Notes: generated from the letters alone by a model not told the origin. A stretch of DNA of 64,000 nt from an uncultured bacterium (GCA_947493945.1 CANLSR010000008.1:1-64000), one strand, 5' to 3'. Numbered from the stretch's first letter, positions 10,153-22,621 are shown. Numbers and translations are program-made.

Positions 10153-11607
10153 ATGAACAACCCCATCAACCGCCGCGACTGGCTGGCGACCGGCGCCGCC
10201 GCCCTCGGCGGGCTGGCCCTCGGCAGCCGCCGCGCGCGCGCGCTCCCCGTCACCTGGGACCCCGCCGCCGCCGCCGACGGCCTGGCTCCCGGCCCGCTAG
10301 CTGGCGCTGTCCCTGGCGGGGTGGCGCCGCCCGCCGCCGACACGTCCGACGTCCCGGTGGCCACGCCCGCACCGGCCGCCAGCGCGCAGCGGACGGGCGC
10401 GGTCCTGTCCACACAGTGGGACGGCGACCGGCCCGCCCGCGTCTACACGCCCGACGGCGCCTCCATCACCGGCCGCCGCGCCGACGACGGCGCCTGGGTG
10501 TACCACTACACCGTCGGCGAGGTCGAGCACGAGTTCGCGCCCGGCCTGACGGCCACGTGCTGGGGCTACAACGGCCGCGTCCACGGACCGACGTTCGAGG
10601 GCGTCGAGGGCGACCGCGTCCGGATCTACGCCACCAACCGGCTCGCCACGCCGACGACCATCCACTGGCACGGCGTCTTCCTCCCCTCCGGCATGGACGG
10701 CGTGGGCGGGCTGAGCCAGCCGGTGATCCCGCCGGGCGAGACGTTCCTGTACGAGTTCCCGCTCCGCCAGAACGGGACGTTCATGTACCACGCCCACCAC
10801 GACGAGATGACCCAGATCGCGCTGGGCCTAACGGGGATGTTTGTCGTCCACCCTAAGAGAGATCCCAACCCGGTCGACCGCGACATCGCGATCATGCTGC
10901 ACGAGTGGTACGTGGAGCCGGGGACGAGCCGGCCGGACCCCAACGTGATGAGCGACTTCAACCTGCTCACCATGAACGGCAAGGCGTTCCCCGGAACGAG
11001 CCCCTTGGTGGTGGGCCACAACGACCGCGTGCGGCTGCGCTTTGGCAACCTGTCGCCGATGGACCACCACCCGATCCACCTCCACGGCCACGCCTGGAAG
11101 ATCGTCGCGACCGACGGCGGGCCGATCCCGCCCGCGGGCCAGTGGCCCGAGAGTACGGTCCTGGTCCCCGTCGGCGCCACGCGGACGGTCGAGTTCGTGG
11201 CCGACGCCCTGGGCGACTGGGCCATGCACTGCCACATGACGCACCACGTGATGAACCAGATGGGCCACGAGGTCCCCAACACGGTCGGCGTGGATGGCCA
11301 GCGGCTAGACCGCGCCGTCCAGCCGATCGCGCCGGGCTACGCCACGATGGGCCAGAACGGGATGGACGAGCACGGCGCCCACGTCGAGATGGGCCACATG
11401 CCCGTCCCCGAGAACTCGATCCCGATGGTGGGCGAGGCCGGCCCGTTCGGCTACATCACGATGGGCGGGATGTACACCAACCTGATGGTCCGCCCCAAGC
11501 CGGTCGACACCGACCGCCACCCGGGCTGGTACGACCACCCGCCGGGCACGGTCGCCCGGGCCGTGACCTCCGCCCAGGCCGCCGCCGACGGCGTCCGCAT
11601 CGCCTAG
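10153..11607 (+). CDS. Multicopper oxidase, CopA/CueO-like, Tat-exported
   Basis: The 484-residue product starts with a twin-arginine signal (NRRDWLATGAAALGGLALG). Four copper-binding clusters are present: TIHWHGVF, MYHAHHDEM, HPIHLHGHAW and the type 1/3 site AMHCHMTHHVMNQMGH. It probably oxidises Cu(I) or organic substrates in the periplasm with reduction of oxygen. Between the signal peptide and the first cupredoxin domain is a low-complexity linker, whose residues 48-58 are encoded by a dispersed 24-bp DNA insert. A Met/His-rich tail segment (MGQNGMDEHGAHVEMGHMPV) resembles methionine-rich regions of copper-tolerance oxidases. It follows the TolC gene after about 100 bases. Confidence 0.92.
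   Translation: MNNPINRRDWLATGAAALGGLALGSRRARALPVTWDPAAAADGLAPGPLAGAVPGGVAPPAADTSDVPVATPAPAASAQRTGAVLSTQWDGDRPARVYTPDGASITGRRADDGAWVYHYTVGEVEHEFAPGLTATCWGYNGRVHGPTFEGVEGDRVRIYATNRLATPTTIHWHGVFLPSGMDGVGGLSQPVIPPGETFLYEFPLRQNGTFMYHAHHDEMTQIALGLTGMFVVHPKRDPNPVDRDIAIMLHEWYVEPGTSRPDPNVMSDFNLLTMNGKAFPGTSPLVVGHNDRVRLRFGNLSPMDHHPIHLHGHAWKIVATDGGPIPPAGQWPESTVLVPVGATRTVEFVADALGDWAMHCHMTHHVMNQMGHEVPNTVGVDGQRLDRAVQPIAPGYATMGQNGMDEHGAHVEMGHMPVPENSIPMVGEAGPFGYITMGGMYTNLMVRPKPVDTDRHPGWYDHPPGTVARAVTSAQAAADGVRIA
10294..10325 (+). repeat. Dispersed 24-bp insert, copy A (in frame in multicopper oxidase gene)
   Basis: The 32 bases here are identical, on the opposite strand, to 38863-38894 inside uppS. The core is 24 bp (about 10298-10321, TAGCTGGCGCTG... 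then ending CGGGG), flanked by CCGC and TGGCG. Removing it restores an uninterrupted CCGCTGGCG motif and leaves the reading frame intact. Confidence 0.8.
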
Positions 11608-11615
11608 CCCCCCGT

Positions 11616-11644
11616 CCCGCTGGCGCTCGCCGTCCGCCAGCGGG
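11616..11644. repeat. CCCGCTGGCG hairpin after multicopper oxidase gene
   Basis: Perfect 10-base arms (CCCGCTGGCG / CGCCAGCGGG) with a 9-base loop begin nine bases after the stop codon. It could end transcription or stabilise the 3' end, but no T-run follows. It belongs to the dispersed CCGCTGGCGG family. Confidence 0.7.
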
Positions 11645-11678
11645 GCAATTCGTCGACGGCCTCCCTTCCCCCACTCCC

Positions 11679-12125
11679 ATGTCCTACAAACGGTTCTTCG
11701 CCATGATCGCGACCTCGACGGTCGTGATGCTCGCCCTGATGTACACGACGGTCTACACCCTGGACCACGTCTGGTGGAGCGACACCAAGGTCTTTATGGC
11801 CCTCTACATGGGCGCCACGATGGCCGTCATCATGCTGGCGTTCATGCTCAAGATGTACGACAACCCCAAGGTGAACGCGGCCATCTTCGCCGGCAGCGTC
11901 GTCGTGTTCGGCCTGTTCCTGTGGCTGGCGCGGAGCCAGTCCACCGTCGGCGACGTGGCCTGGATGAAGGCCATGATCCCGCACCACTCCATCGCCATCC
12001 TGACGTCGGAGCGCGCCCAGATCGAGGACCCGCGCGTCCGCGAGCTGGCGGACGAGATTATCGAGGCCCAGCGCCGCGAGATCGCCGAGATGGAGGCGCT
12101 GATCGCGGACCTGGAGGGCCAGTAG
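11679..12125 (+). CDS. DUF305-family membrane protein
   Basis: The 148-residue product has three predicted membrane helices in the first 90 residues (FAMIATSTVVMLALMYTTVY, VFMALYMGATMAVIMLAFML, AAIFAGSVVVFGLFLWLA). The DUF305 ferritin-like helical motif follows: WMKAMIPHHSIAILTSE...IIEAQRREIAEME. DUF305 proteins cluster with copper-resistance genes and the His/Met motif probably binds metal. It is the last gene of the copper set, 71 bases after the oxidase, with a hairpin in between. The upstream leader is C-rich without a ribosome-binding site. Confidence 0.88.
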   Translation: MSYKRFFAMIATSTVVMLALMYTTVYTLDHVWWSDTKVFMALYMGATMAVIMLAFMLKMYDNPKVNAAIFAGSVVVFGLFLWLARSQSTVGDVAWMKAMIPHHSIAILTSERAQIEDPRVRELADEIIEAQRREIAEMEALIADLEGQ

Positions 12126-12156
12126 GCTCGGGCCCGCCCCGCTAACGGCGCGCGGC

Positions 12157-12187
12157 GCCAGCCCGGAGGGGCAGCGCCAGCCAGCGG
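12157..12187 (-). repeat. Dispersed insert, degenerate copy D
   Basis: Read on the minus strand, this intergenic stretch matches the 24-bp insert with a few differences. It is again flanked by CCGC on one side and TGGCGCC on the other. It lies within a larger imperfect hairpin (CCCCGCTAACGGCG to AGCGGGG) between the DUF305 gene and uvrA. Confidence 0.5.
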
Positions 12188-12307
12188 GGTGCGATGACAC
12201 GACGGCGGCACGGGTCGGGGCGTCTTTCCCCAGTCCGGCGGGTGGAACGGCGCCTCGCCCGCCCGGGTCTCACCCGCTGCCCCCCGAACGACGTTGACCG
12301 CCACCCC

Positions 12308-15309
<3,002 letters not shown>

Positions 15310-15313
<4 letters not shown>

Positions 15314-15645
15314 CGCTGGACGAGTTCCGCGCCGAGGCCGCCGGCTGGCTCGGCCGCCCGGTCGACGACTTTGGCTGCACGGCCTGGGTCCACGAGCCCG
15401 GCCAGCGCCCCCGGATGTGCCCACTCACCGAGGCCGACGCGCTCTCCGTCCCGCGCGCCGAGTACCAAGAGCCCGACGGCGCCTCGACCCCGCGCGCGCC
15501 GCTAGACGCGGCCCCCTCGGGCGAGCCGTGCACGCTGCACGAGATGAAGGTCGTCTACCTGCTGGCCCAAAAGATCCTGGGGTTCCGCGGGGCCGTCCAG
15601 CCGTCGACGAGCGGGCGGTCGTGGAACGCGTACCGCGACGAGTAA
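15310..15645 (+). CDS. Unrecognised 111-residue protein coupled to uvrA
   Basis: I do not recognise this family. The start codon overlaps the uvrA stop (ATGA), so translation is probably coupled. The protein appears soluble: an N-terminal MTLDEFRAEAAGWLGRPVDDFGC, a Pro-rich middle, and a more conserved-looking end (CTLHEMKVVYLLAQKILGFRGAVQPSTSGRSWNAYRDE). Three cysteines are present. Linkage to uvrA suggests a DNA-repair accessory, but that rests only on position. A dispersed palindrome follows 16 bases after the stop. Confidence 0.6.
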
Positions 15646-15660
15646 CCCGCGCCGCCGCGC

Positions 15661-15679
15661 CCCGCCAGCGGCTGGCGGG
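15661..15679. repeat. CGCCAGC/GCTGGCG palindrome
   Basis: The arms CCCGCCAGC and GCTGGCGGG are separated by one base, between the uvrA-linked gene and purK. It is a copy of the dispersed core in its abutted form. Confidence 0.65.
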
Positions 15680-15696
15680 CGCCGTGCAGGAACCGG

Positions 15697-15704
15697 TAGC
15701 TTGG
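15697..15704 (+). promoter_or_regulatory. TAnnTT-type -7 box for purK
   Basis: TAGCTTGG lies 24 bases before the chosen purK start. It matches the Bacteroidota-type -7 element (TAnnTTTG) in all but one position. Confidence 0.5.
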
Positions 15705-15727
15705 GGGCCGAACCCGCCCCGACTCCC

Positions 15728-16870
15728 TTGTCCCTCCCGACCCTCGGCATCCTCGGCGGCGGCCAGCTCGCCCGCATGACGGCGCTCGCCGCCGCCCGCC
15801 TGAGCGTGCCGGTCAAGATCCTGACGGACACCGAGACCGGGACCAGCCGCGGGCTGCCGGACGTGACCGTCGCCGACTGGACCGACCCGTTCGTGCTCCA
15901 GGCCTGGGCCGAGGGCTGCGACGCGGTGACGGTCGAGAGCGAGTGGGCGCCCGCCGACCGGCTCCGGGGGGTGCTGCCGCCCGACGTGGCCCTGCGCCCC
16001 GGCGTGGACGCGCTCGTCGCCATCCGGCACAAGGGCCGGCAGCGGGCGCGGTACGCGGAGGCGGGGCTCCCCCAGCCCGAGCACGTGTGGGCGGAGACGC
16101 CGACCCAGGCGCGCGACGCCGTCGCCCGGTTCGGCGCGGCCGTGCTGAAGCAGTTCGAGGGCTCGTACGACGGCTACGGCAACGCCACGGTCCGCTCTCC
16201 CGACGAGGTCGGGCCGGCCTGGGACGCGCTGGCGGCCGTCGGGGACGACGACCGGCCGGGCGGGCTGCTCGTGGAGGCGTTCGTGCCGTTCGAGGCCGAA
16301 GCGGCCGTCACCGTCGCGCGGCGCGCCGACGGCGAGTCGGTGGTGTACCCGGTCGTGCGGAGCGAGCACCGCGACCACCGGCTGTGGGCGGCGAGCACGC
16401 CCGCCGGGTTCTCGGACGAGACCGAGGCCGCCGCGCGCGACGCCGCCCTCGCCACCATCGACGCGCTCGGGCTCACGGGCGTCGCCACGGTCGAGCTGTT
16501 CGTGACCGACCGCGGCCGGGTGCTGGTCAACGAGGTCGCGCCACGCCCCCACAACACGGCCCACCTGACGCTCGACGCCCACCACACCTCTCAGTTCGAG
16601 AACCACGTCCGCGCGGTGCTGGACTGGCCGCTGGGCGACCCCGGCCTGCGCGTGCCCGCCGCGTGCATGGTCAACGTGCTGGCCACGCGCGAGGGCCGCG
16701 CCGAGCCCGACCTCGCCGCCGCGCTGGCGGTGCCCGGCGCCAGCGTCTGGCTCTACGGCAAGGACGAGGCCCGGGCCGGGCGCAAGATGGGCCACGTCAC
16801 CGCCACCTCCGCCACCGCCGCCACCGCCCGCCAGCGCGCCGAGACCGCCGCGGAAGCGGTCCGGCTGTAA
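15728..16870 (+). CDS. purK: N5-carboxyaminoimidazole ribonucleotide synthase
   Basis: This ATP-grasp enzyme (380 residues) converts AIR, bicarbonate and ATP to N5-CAIR in purine synthesis. The N-terminus [13 protein letters not shown] is the PurK nucleotide/phosphate loop. ATP-grasp features follow ([54 protein letters not shown]). The start is taken as TTG at 15728, giving [16 protein letters not shown] at 15701 in the same frame is the alternative but overlaps the -7 box. purE follows 91 bases downstream on the same strand, giving the complete N5-CAIR route. Confidence 0.94.
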   Translation: MSLPTLGILGGGQLARMTALAAARLSVPVKILTDTETGTSRGLPDVTVADWTDPFVLQAWAEGCDAVTVESEWAPADRLRGVLPPDVALRPGVDALVAIRHKGRQRARYAEAGLPQPEHVWAETPTQARDAVARFGAAVLKQFEGSYDGYGNATVRSPDEVGPAWDALAAVGDDDRPGGLLVEAFVPFEAEAAVTVARRADGESVVYPVVRSEHRDHRLWAASTPAGFSDETEAAARDAALATIDALGLTGVATVELFVTDRGRVLVNEVAPRPHNTAHLTLDAHHTSQFENHVRAVLDWPLGDPGLRVPAACMVNVLATREGRAEPDLAAALAVPGASVWLYGKDEARAGRKMGHVTATSATAATARQRAETAAEAVRL

Positions 16871-16961
16871 CGCTGTTTCCAGAGGCGCCCCACGGGGCGT
16901 GTCTGCGGGGCCGCGACCGTGGGGACGCCCCGGCGGCGCGGCCTCCTCAACCTCTACCCCT

Positions 16962-17480
16962 ATGACTGACCGTTCCCCGCTCGTCGGCCTCGCCATGGGC
17001 TCCGAGTCCGACTGGCCCACGATGGAGGCCGCCGCCGACGTGCTCCGCCTTTTCGGCGTACCGTTCGAGGCCCGCGTGCTCTCGGCCCACCGCACGCCGG
17101 CCGCCATGACGGCCTACGCCGAGACGGCGCGCGCGCGCGGCCTGCGGGTGATCGTGGCCGGCGCTGGCGGCGCCGCCCACCTTCCCGGCATGATCGCGGC
17201 GTCGACGGTGCTGCCCGTGGTCGGCGTGCCCGTCGCCACGCGGCACCTCAAGGGGCTGGACTCGCTCCTGTCCATCGTCCAGATGCCGGGCGGCGTGCCC
17301 GTCGCCACGGTCGCCATCGGGCAGGCCAAGAACGCGGCGCTGCTGGCCGTCCAGATCCTGGCCACCGCCGACGCCGCGCTGGCGGACGCGCTGGACGAGT
17401 ACAAAGCGGGCCTACGGACGCTGGTAGACGAGATGGACCAGTCGGTCGCAGCGCTGGCGCAGGCGTCCGACTCCGACTGA
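16962..17480 (+). CDS. purE: N5-CAIR mutase, class I PurE
   Basis: The 172-residue enzyme moves the carboxyl group of N5-CAIR to give CAIR. Class I hallmarks are GSESDWPTM near the start, the catalytic His in [19 protein letters not shown], and [30 protein letters not shown]. Its neighbour is purK, which supplies the substrate. The ATG at 16962 follows a C-rich leader typical of this genome. Confidence 0.96.
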   Translation: MTDRSPLVGLAMGSESDWPTMEAAADVLRLFGVPFEARVLSAHRTPAAMTAYAETARARGLRVIVAGAGGAAHLPGMIAASTVLPVVGVPVATRHLKGLDSLLSIVQMPGGVPVATVAIGQAKNAALLAVQILATADAALADALDEYKAGLRTLVDEMDQSVAALAQASDSD

Positions 17481-17604
17481 GGGCGTCGAGGGCGTGGCCT
17501 CCACGTCGTCCGGCGGCCCCGAAAACGCCCGGCCGGCCGCATCAGCCTCCGAGGCTGGCGCGGCCGGCCGGGCCGGACGGTGGGCGCGGTCCGCAGAGGC
17601 GCGC

Positions 17605-20600
17605 TCAGTCGCCGAGCCCCAGCGCCTCCCGCAGGAGTTGCTCCTGCTCGGCGGCGTGCACCTTGGCCGAGCCCGTGGCCGGGCTGGCGGCGGCGGCGCG
17701 GCCAGCGTAGCGGATGCGCTGTTCGCACCCGCCGGTGATCGCCTCCAGCACGTCGTCGAAGCGCGGGCGCACGAACGTCCAGCCGCCCATGTTGGCCGGC
17801 TCCTCCTGGAGCCAGACGACCGGCTTGTCCTGGAAGCGCTGGAGCTCCTCGCGCACCGCCGTCTCGGGGAACGGGTAGAACTGCTCCAGCCGGGCGATCG
17901 ACACCGAGGCCGGGTCGTCAAGTGCCTCGCGCGCCTTGAGCACGTCGTAGTACACCTTGCCCGAGCACACCACCAGCCGGTCGGCCTCGGGCTGGTCGCC
18001 GGCGATAAACGGCCGGTACTCGCCGTCCGCTAGCTCGTCGACCGAGGTCACGGCGCCGGGGTGGCGCAGCAGCGACTTCGGCGTCATCACGATCAGCGGC
18101 TTCTTGGCATCGCGCTTGATTTGGCGACGGAGCGCGTGGAAGTAGTTGGCTGGCGTCGAGTAGTTGGCGACGATGATGTTGTCCTCGGCGCACGCCTGGA
18201 GAAAGCGCTCCAGCCGGCCCGACGAGTGCTCCGGCCCCTGGCCTTCGTAGCCGTGCGGAAGCAGCATCGCCAGCGACGACGTCTGCCCCCACTTGGCCTC
18301 GGCAGCCGTGATGAACTGGTCGATCATGATCTGGGCGCCGTTGACGAAGTCGCCAAACTGGCCCTCCCACAGCACCAGCGACGCGGGATCGGCGACCGAG
18401 TAGCCGTACTCGAAGCCTAGGGCCGCGTACTCGCTCAAGAGCGAGTCGTAGACCTGGAACCGCGCCTGACCCTGGCCTGGGCCTTCCGGCGTCAGGTGGT
18501 TCAGGGGGAGGTGGCGGTGGCCGTCCGTCTGGTCGTACAGGATCGCGTGGCGCTGGCTGAACGTGCCACGCCCCGAGTCCTGGCCGCTTAGGCGCACCGG
18601 CGTACCGTCCAAGAGCAGCGTCCCAAAGGCGAGCGCCTCGGCAAAGGCCCAGTCGATGGTCCCGTCCTCGAACTGCTGGCGGCGCCGGTCGACGATCAGC
18701 CGGGCCAGCTTTTTGTGGATGGTAAAGTCGTCCGGCATCGTGACGAGGGCCTCCATCACGGTCGCCAGTGCGTCGCGGCTGGCGGAGGTTGCGACCTCGT
18801 CCTCGGCCTCGATGTGGGCCGGGGCCGAGACCGGCTCCAGGTCCTTCTGCTGCTCGGCCAATTCCTTCGTCTCGTCGAACGACTCGTCTAGGATCCCCTT
18901 GAAGTCGTCCAGGATCGACTCGGCCTCCTCGGGCGAGAGCTCACCGCGCCGGAGCAACAGCTCCAGGTACAGCTTGCGGACCGTCCGGTGGCTCCCGATC
19001 TCGTCGTACATCAGCGGCTGCGTGTACGACGGCTCGTCGCCCTCGTTGTGCCCGTACTTCCGGTAGCACACCAGGTCCACCACGACGTCCTTGTTGAACA
19101 CCTGACGGTAGTCCAGCGCCAGCCGCGCCACGCGGACGGCCGCCTCGGGGTCGTCGCCGTTGACGTGGAAGATCGGGGCCTGGATCATGCGCGCGATGTC
19201 GGTCGCGTACACCGAGCTGCGGCTGTGCATCGGCAGCGTCGTAAAGCCGATCTGGTTGTTGACCACCAGGTGGACCGTCCCGCCGGTCCGGTAGCCCTCG
19301 AGCTGGCTCAGGTTCAGGGTCTCGGCGACCACGCCCTGGCCGGCGAACGCGGCGTCGCCGTGGAGCAGGATCGGGAGCACCTTGTCGCGCAACTGCTTCT
19401 CGCTCGCCTCCGGCGTCTCCTCCACGATCCGCTGCTGCTTGGCGCGCACCATCCCCTCGACGACGGGGTTGACGGCCTCCAGGTGCGACGGGTTCGACGC
19501 CAGCGTCAGCCGGGTCGTCGCGCCGCTGGGCGACGTGTGGACGCCGGTCTGGCCCATGTGGTACTTGACGTCGCCCGAGCCGTGGACGGCCTCCGGGTCG
19601 ACGGTCCCCTCGAACTCGCCGAACACCTTGTCGTAGGGCTTGCCCAGGATGTTGGTGAGCACGTTGAGGCGCCCGCGGTGGGCCATCCCGATCACCACCT
19701 CGCGCGTCTCCTGGTCGGCGGCGTCCGACAGGACGGCGTCCAAGAGCGGGATCATCGTCTCGGCGCCCTCCAGGGAGAACCGCTTGTGGCCGATGTACTT
19801 GGTGTGGATAAACTGCTCCAGCGCCTCGGCCTCGTTGAGCTTCTGGAAGATGCGCTTTTTGCGCTCCGTGTCGATGGGCTCCCGAAACTGCTGCGGCTCG
19901 ATGCGCTCGATCAGCCACCTCTTTTCCTGGGGCGACGACAGGTGCATAAACTCGCTCCCGACGTGGCCCGTGTACGTGTCCCACAGCGTGTCCAGGATGT
20001 CGCGGAGCACCATCTTGGAGTGGCCCGCCAGCCCGCCGCCGACGCCGGCCATGCCGCCGGTCAGGAACGAGCGGTCGAGGTCCCAGACGGTCAGCCCGTA
20101 GCTGGCCGGGTCGAGCTCGGTGTGGTTGCGGGGCTCGTAGCCCAGCGGGTTCGTGTCGGCGAGCAGGTGGCCGCGCACGCGGTAGGCCCGGATCAGCTCG
20201 TAGACGCGCGCCTGCTTCTCGATCTTGGACGTCTTGACGTTGGCGCCCAGGGCCGGCTTGCCCAGCGACGGCGTCGAGTCGGACGAGCCGCGGAAGGGCG
20301 GGATGTGGAGGCCCAGGCTCTGGAACACCTCGTCGTAGAACGAGCCCTCGCCCTGGATCATCTCGGCGATGGCCTTCAGGAACTCGCCCGACTCGGCGCC
20401 CTGGATCACGCGGTGGTCGTAGGTGCTCGTCATGGTCATGACCGGGCTCAGGCCCAGCCGCGACAGCTCGCCGGTGTCCATGCCGGCGTACTGGGGCGGG
20501 AAGCCGATGCCGCCGACGGCCACGATCACGCTCTGGCCCGGCATCAGGCGCGGGACGGACAGCTGGGTGCCGATGCCGCCCGGGTTGGTCAAGGTCGCCG

Positions 20601-21405
20601 TGGTCGAGGCGAAGTCGTCCAGGGTGAGCTTGCCGTCGCGGGCGCGCTTGACGATGTCGTTGTAGGCGCCCAGGAACTCGGCGAACGACAGCGACTCGGC
20701 GGCCTTGATGTTGGGCACGAGCAGCTGGCGCTTGCCGCGCTTCTCGATGTCGATGGCGAGGCCGAACGACGTCGAGGCCGGCTCGATCCGCTCCGGCTGC
20801 CCCTCGTGTTCGCGGAAGGCCGCCTTCATCGACGGCACGGCCTCCATCGCGCGCACGATGGCGTAGGCGATCAGGTGCGTGAACGACACCTTGTCGCCGC
20901 CGGTCGCCCGCTGGCGGCGGTTGATGAGCCGGCGGTTCTCCATCAGCAGCTTGACCGCGATCTCGCGCGCCGACGTGGCCGTCGGGATGGTCAGGCTGGC
21001 TTCCATGTTCTCGACGATCCGCGCGCCGACGCCCTTGATGGCCGACGTCTCGGCCCCGTCGGGCACCCCGACCTCGGGGGCCGCCAGCCGGGCGGGCAGC
21101 GCCGCTCCGTCGCCGCTGGCGGGCGCGCCCGAGACGGCCGGGCGGGCCCCGTTGCCGGCCGCGGGCTGCGCCGACGGCGCCTGGGCGGCCGGGGCGCCGT
21201 CGCCGCTCGGCCGCTCGGGCTCCGCTGGGGCGACCATCTGCGCCTTCGCCTCCGACTCGGACGGGTCCGCACCGATGGACTCGGAGTAGGACGGCCCGGG
21301 GTTGAAGTCGGCGAAAAAGTCACGCCAGCTCTCGCTGACGGACTCGGGGTTCTGGCGGTAGAGGGCGTAGAGGTCCTCGACGTATCCGCTGTTGAATCCA
21401 AACAT
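17605..21405 (-). CDS. kgd: Multifunctional 2-oxoglutarate decarboxylase/dehydrogenase E1-E2
   Basis: The 1266-residue protein has the architecture of actinobacterial Kgd/OdhA. A short E1 N-terminal segment (FNSGYVEDLYALYRQNPESV) is followed by an Ala/Pro linker (about 41-115). Next is an E2 succinyltransferase core without lipoyl domain (about 120-345, ending TSTYDHRVIQGAESGEFL), then the thiamine-diphosphate E1 part (about 385-1266, with GDAAFAGQGVVAETLNL and VNNQIGFTT). It oxidises 2-oxoglutarate in the TCA cycle with a shared E3 and lipoyl donor, or decarboxylates it. A TACCTTCG box lies 40 bases before the start. The fused form is unusual outside Actinobacteria and Bacteroidota relatives. 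Confidence 0.95.
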   Translation of the reverse strand: MFGFNSGYVEDLYALYRQNPESVSESWRDFFADFNPGPSYSESIGADPSESEAKAQMVAPAEPERPSGDGAPAAQAPSAQPAAGNGARPAVSGAPASGDGAALPARLAAPEVGVPDGAETSAIKGVGARIVENMEASLTIPTATSAREIAVKLLMENRRLINRRQRATGGDKVSFTHLIAYAIVRAMEAVPSMKAAFREHEGQPERIEPASTSFGLAIDIEKRGKRQLLVPNIKAAESLSFAEFLGAYNDIVKRARDGKLTLDDFASTTATLTNPGGIGTQLSVPRLMPGQSVIVAVGGIGFPPQYAGMDTGELSRLGLSPVMTMTSTYDHRVIQGAESGEFLKAIAEMIQGEGSFYDEVFQSLGLHIPPFRGSSDSTPSLGKPALGANVKTSKIEKQARVYELIRAYRVRGHLLADTNPLGYEPRNHTELDPASYGLTVWDLDRSFLTGGMAGVGGGLAGHSKMVLRDILDTLWDTYTGHVGSEFMHLSSPQEKRWLIERIEPQQFREPIDTERKKRIFQKLNEAEALEQFIHTKYIGHKRFSLEGAETMIPLLDAVLSDAADQETREVVIGMAHRGRLNVLTNILGKPYDKVFGEFEGTVDPEAVHGSGDVKYHMGQTGVHTSPSGATTRLTLASNPSHLEAVNPVVEGMVRAKQQRIVEETPEASEKQLRDKVLPILLHGDAAFAGQGVVAETLNLSQLEGYRTGGTVHLVVNNQIGFTTLPMHSRSSVYATDIARMIQAPIFHVNGDDPEAAVRVARLALDYRQVFNKDVVVDLVCYRKYGHNEGDEPSYTQPLMYDEIGSHRTVRKLYLELLLRRGELSPEEAESILDDFKGILDESFDETKELAEQQKDLEPVSAPAHIEAEDEVATSASRDALATVMEALVTMPDDFTIHKKLARLIVDRRRQQFEDGTIDWAFAEALAFGTLLLDGTPVRLSGQDSGRGTFSQRHAILYDQTDGHRHLPLNHLTPEGPGQGQARFQVYDSLLSEYAALGFEYGYSVADPASLVLWEGQFGDFVNGAQIMIDQFITAAEAKWGQTSSLAMLLPHGYEGQGPEHSSGRLERFLQACAEDNIIVANYSTPANYFHALRRQIKRDAKKPLIVMTPKSLLRHPGAVTSVDELADGEYRPFIAGDQPEADRLVVCSGKVYYDVLKAREALDDPASVSIARLEQFYPFPETAVREELQRFQDKPVVWLQEEPANMGGWTFVRPRFDDVLEAITGGCEQRIRYAGRAAAASPATGSAKVHAAEQEQLLREALGLGD

Positions 21406-21445
21406 GACCGCGGCGGCGATAAAAGAGAGTCGTGGGGACGAGAAT

Positions 21446-21453
21446 CGAAGGTA
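21446..21453 (-). promoter_or_regulatory. TAnnTT-type -7 box for kgd
   Basis: TACCTTCG on the minus strand, 40 bases before the kgd ATG. Confidence 0.4.
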
Positions 21454-21483
21454 CGCCCGCGTCCCGAGCCTGGATTCCCCCAG

Positions 21484-22620
21484 CTACTCGACGGCCAGGT
21501 GGAGCTCGGCGACGGCGGCCGCCAGCCGGGCCTCGGCCTGGCCGGCCGTCTCGCCCGTCGCGATCACGTGGCCGGCCTCCTGGCCCGTTCCTGCGCGCGG
21601 CGCCAGCACGTCGCCGGGCCGGACGCGCACCGACACCTCCTCGACACCCGGCAGCGCCCGCGCGCGCTCCACGCCCTCGACCGTGCGCACGGTGCCTGGG
21701 CCGGGGTGCAAGATCTGGACGGCCGCCGACTGCCGGGCCCGGTCGGGAAGCGCCGGGCGCTCGCCGAGCTCCACCCGGAACAGCACCTCCCACGGGTCGA
21801 TCCCATAGGCCAGCGCCATCAGCCGCATCAGGTGGCCGCCGGGCGGACGCGCCGCGAGCTCGCCGAACACCGGGCCGTCGGCCGTCAGGAACACCTCTAG
21901 GTGGGCGATGCCCGACGTAACGCCGAGCGCGCGCCGGGCCGCCTCGGCATGTTCCACGACGGCCCGGGCCCCGTCCCCCAGCGGCGCCGGCACCAGGCTG
22001 GACCACGCCGGGACGAGGTACTGAGATGGGTTGACGAGCAACGCCTGGTCGTCCACGCAGACGGTCTCGACGCTCATCTCGACGCCGTCGACGAACGACT
22101 CGGCCATCCACCCTGGCGGCAACTCGTCGGGCACCTCGGCGCGGTGGTGGACGACGCTCGTGCCGCGCCCGCCCGAGCCGACGGCGGTCTTGATGACCAA
22201 GGGCAGGCCTAGGCGCTCGACCAGCGCGTCGGCGCCCAGCGCCTCCTCGGCCTCGACCACGTCGGCGCAGCGGAGGCCGGCGGCGCGGGCGGCGCGCTTC
22301 ATGGCGCGCTTGTCGGCGCACTTTTGGGCCGACGCCACCGACAGGCCGGGCAGCCCCAGCGCCGCGCGCAGCCGGGCCGCCGGGAGCACGGCCCGCTCGG
22401 TCAGCGCGACCACGGCGGCGGGCGCGAGCGCCGCCAGCCGGCCCGCCACCTCGCCCCACTGGCGGTCGGCGTCGGCGGCGTCGACGTGGACCACGTCGGC
22501 CAGCTGGGCGGCGGTTTTGGGGCCGGGCGGCGCGTCGACGACGGCCGCCAGCGGCAGGCCCATCCGCGCGGCCGCCTCGACGGCGCCCCGGCGGAGGCCC
22601 ACGGCGACGACCGGCCCCAC
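21484..22620 (-). CDS. ATP-grasp carboxylate-amine ligase-type enzyme
   Basis: The 378-residue protein from a GTG start has an N-terminal Rossmann-like part and a recognisable ATP-grasp core: LGLPLVIKTAVGSGGRGTSVV, WMAESFVDGVEMSVETV, and the metal-binding HLEVFLTADGPVFGELAARPPGGHL. A C-terminal barrel-sandwich-like part ends VRVRPGDVLAPRAG...GHVIATGET, as in L-amino acid ligases and biotin-carboxylase relatives. It joins a carboxylate to an amine or similar nucleophile; the substrate is unknown. It begins one base after the stop of the upstream peptidase gene, so the two form a tight pair. A dipeptide-metabolism role is speculative. Confidence 0.8.
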   Translation of the reverse strand: MGPVVAVGLRRGAVEAAARMGLPLAAVVDAPPGPKTAAQLADVVHVDAADADRQWGEVAGRLAALAPAAVVALTERAVLPAARLRAALGLPGLSVASAQKCADKRAMKRAARAAGLRCADVVEAEEALGADALVERLGLPLVIKTAVGSGGRGTSVVHHRAEVPDELPPGWMAESFVDGVEMSVETVCVDDQALLVNPSQYLVPAWSSLVPAPLGDGARAVVEHAEAARRALGVTSGIAHLEVFLTADGPVFGELAARPPGGHLMRLMALAYGIDPWEVLFRVELGERPALPDRARQSAAVQILHPGPGTVRTVEGVERARALPGVEEVSVRVRPGDVLAPRAGTGQEAGHVIATGETAGQAEARLAAAVAELHLAVE

Positions 22621-22621
22621 G

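Noticed and set aside
11616-11644. Calling every CCGCTGGCGG hairpin a rho-independent terminator
   Set aside because: They lack T-runs, several lie between divergent genes or inside genes, and the core is dispersed everywhere.
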